From Trichococcus ilyis (GTDB lineage Bacteria > Bacillota > Bacilli > Lactobacillales > Aerococcaceae), in contig NZ_FNYT01000032.1 in the NCBI RefSeq assembly GCF_900109135.1, positions 1 through 33,857 on the forward strand: 33,857 nucleotides of DNA. The letters run 5' to 3'. The notes under the pieces are model-generated. The model made no database searches, was not told where the DNA came from, and saw nothing but the letters and a program-made list of their open reading frames with translations. Below, one piece after another: positions 33,196 through 33,857 of the stretch (positions are counted from its first letter, which is position 1; each line of letters begins with the position of its first letter). The translations under genes were made by a program, and so were the position numbers.

Positions 33196-33768
33196 ATGAC
33201 TTCAAACCAGAAAGAGAAAAAGCCGCAAGCCAAACAGAATTTGCCCAAGCAATGGCATGGCCTCAGACCGTCGCGTTTCGTGAAATACCGCAACTGGATC
33301 AACAGCGGCAGCCCGGGTATCTGCGGAACCTACTGCAGCGCCGTACTGGTGCATGATGCCGTTCTGCAGAAATACAAGCATTCCTTGGATAAGGATATTT
33401 TGTTGGCGGGCTTGCTGACGGTCGTCGACGAATTTCTGCCCTACAAAGGGACTTTTTTCTGGGATGTGCAGCACGGGTTGAAAGCATTGCTGAAGGACAT
33501 TCCGGATTGGACTGTCAAATCGGGGCTCATCACGGAAAAAATCGTTCCGGCGCTGCTGGATCGCCCGGAGCCGGTCCCGGTCATCGTGGGAACGACGCGG
33601 CTTTTCAACAGCAAGTACAAAAACCATTGGGTGGTCGTCTATGCTTACGGGCACAACGAGTACGGCAAGCTTTTCTATAAGGCCTACGATAACCACGGCC
33701 GCTATCAGGCCATTTTGCCGGCATCGCAGACGATCGGTTGTGTTTGGCTGGAAGAAAGAAAAAATTGA
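33196..33768 (+). CDS. Putative papain-like/C39-like cysteine peptidase
   Basis: A 190-residue protein I cannot assign with certainty. It has the layout of a C39-like papain fold: Cys43 or Cys47 in GSPGICGTYCSAVL, then His144 in NHWVVVYAYG and Asp165 or Asn166 in AYDNHG, a Cys-His-Asp/Asn order fitting a catalytic triad. There is no signal peptide; the N terminus is basic and rich in Lys and Gln. ATG 33196 follows AAAGGAA, and the longer frame from 33145 lacks a site. The stop TGA falls inside the end of an IS200/IS605-type element, so the native C terminus may have been altered. Confidence 0.65.
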   Translation: MTSNQKEKKPQAKQNLPKQWHGLRPSRFVKYRNWINSGSPGICGTYCSAVLVHDAVLQKYKHSLDKDILLAGLLTVVDEFLPYKGTFFWDVQHGLKALLKDIPDWTVKSGLITEKIVPALLDRPEPVPVIVGTTRLFNSKYKNHWVVVYAYGHNEYGKLFYKAYDNHGRYQAILPASQTIGCVWLEERKN

Positions 33769-33857
33769 ACTACTCCCACCTATGCTTATGCTTAGAGGTG
33801 GGAGATTCCTAAAAACTCCGACCTATCGGTCAGATTCTCGTTAGGCTAACCCCGTGG
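33769..33857 (-). ncRNA. Omega RNA (TnpB guide RNA) 3' scaffold, partial
   Basis: In IS605-type elements the TnpB guide RNA overlaps the 3' end of tnpB and runs through the element's end into flanking DNA. Here the minus strand would give the two hairpins, then GTAGTTCAA, and then a guide copied from the 3' end of the peptidase-like gene. Inferred from architecture only. Confidence 0.5.
33830..33857 (-). CDS. Possible C-terminal end of TnpB (partial)
   Basis: One minus-strand frame at the window edge reads HGVSLTRI and then a TGA stop at 33832-33830. Its distance from the hairpin and its ending fit the C terminus of an IS605-group TnpB. Eight residues are too few to be sure. Confidence 0.35.

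Larger units (their letters stand above)
33765..33857 (-). mobile_element. End of an IS200/IS605-type TnpB element (partial)
   Basis: From TTGAAC (33765) to the window edge the sequence has the look of the right end of an IS605-group element read on the minus strand. There is a 9-bp hairpin, CTCCCACCT/AGGTGGGAG (33773-33781 and 33796-33804) with a 14-nt loop, and a second small hairpin GACC/GGTC at 33820-33831. The element continues beyond the window. This is recognition by pattern; the other end is not visible. Confidence 0.65.

Overview
The window looks like a chromosomal segment from a low-to-mid GC Gram-positive bacterium of the Lactobacillales. A Carnobacteriaceae member such as Trichococcus is my best guess. 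The grounds are strong AAGGAGG-type ribosome binding sites, Firmicute-type extended -10 promoters, an EfaCBA/PsaBCA-type manganese transporter, a two-subunit glycine decarboxylase (GcvPA/GcvPB), a Bacillus-type short SpeA with SpeB, and split single-domain chromate transporters. The taxon is inferred from gene content; nothing was searched.

Layout, left to right: an AT-rich leader with a DtxR/MntR-type operator and a manganese ABC transporter (psaB-psaC-psaA, 0.5-3.0 kb); a monoacylglycerol-lipase-like hydrolase (3.2-4.1 kb); a PutP-type Na+/proline symporter (4.3-5.9 kb); a FUSC-type membrane protein (6.1-7.2 kb); a structured leader RNA with a terminator in front of speA-speB (7.3-10.0 kb), which should make putrescine from arginine through agmatine; glutamate synthase gltB-gltD (10.4-16.5 kb); a 527-residue membrane-anchored protein of unknown function (16.9-18.5 kb); a run of small enzymes (tocopherol-cyclase-like, VOC, YjbQ, Nudix; 18.8-21.4 kb); a thioesterase and pyruvate carboxylase on the minus strand (21.6-25.8 kb); divergently, gcvT-gcvH-gcvPA-gcvPB (26.2-30.6 kb); a HesB-like protein and a DedA protein on the minus strand (30.7-31.7 kb); two short chromate-transporter genes and a cysteine-peptidase-like protein (32.0-33.8 kb). 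At the very right edge is the end of an IS200/IS605-type element with a TnpB guide-RNA hairpin.

Much of the window is central nitrogen and carbon metabolism: proline uptake, arginine to putrescine, glutamate synthesis, glycine cleavage to C1 units, and anaplerotic oxaloacetate. Its most unusual non-coding features are three. First, the leader at 7372-7559 folds like a member of the SAM-I riboswitch clan but departs from the consensus core and controls polyamine genes. Second, degenerate palindromic arrays with a period of 50-51 bp sit just beyond three different gene ends at 16.5, 18.5 and 22.1 kb. Third, the TnpB element end coincides with the stop codon of the last gene. Non-ATG starts are common (TTG and GTG in about seven genes), and two genes have their only well-placed Shine-Dalgarno in front of ATT or ATC.
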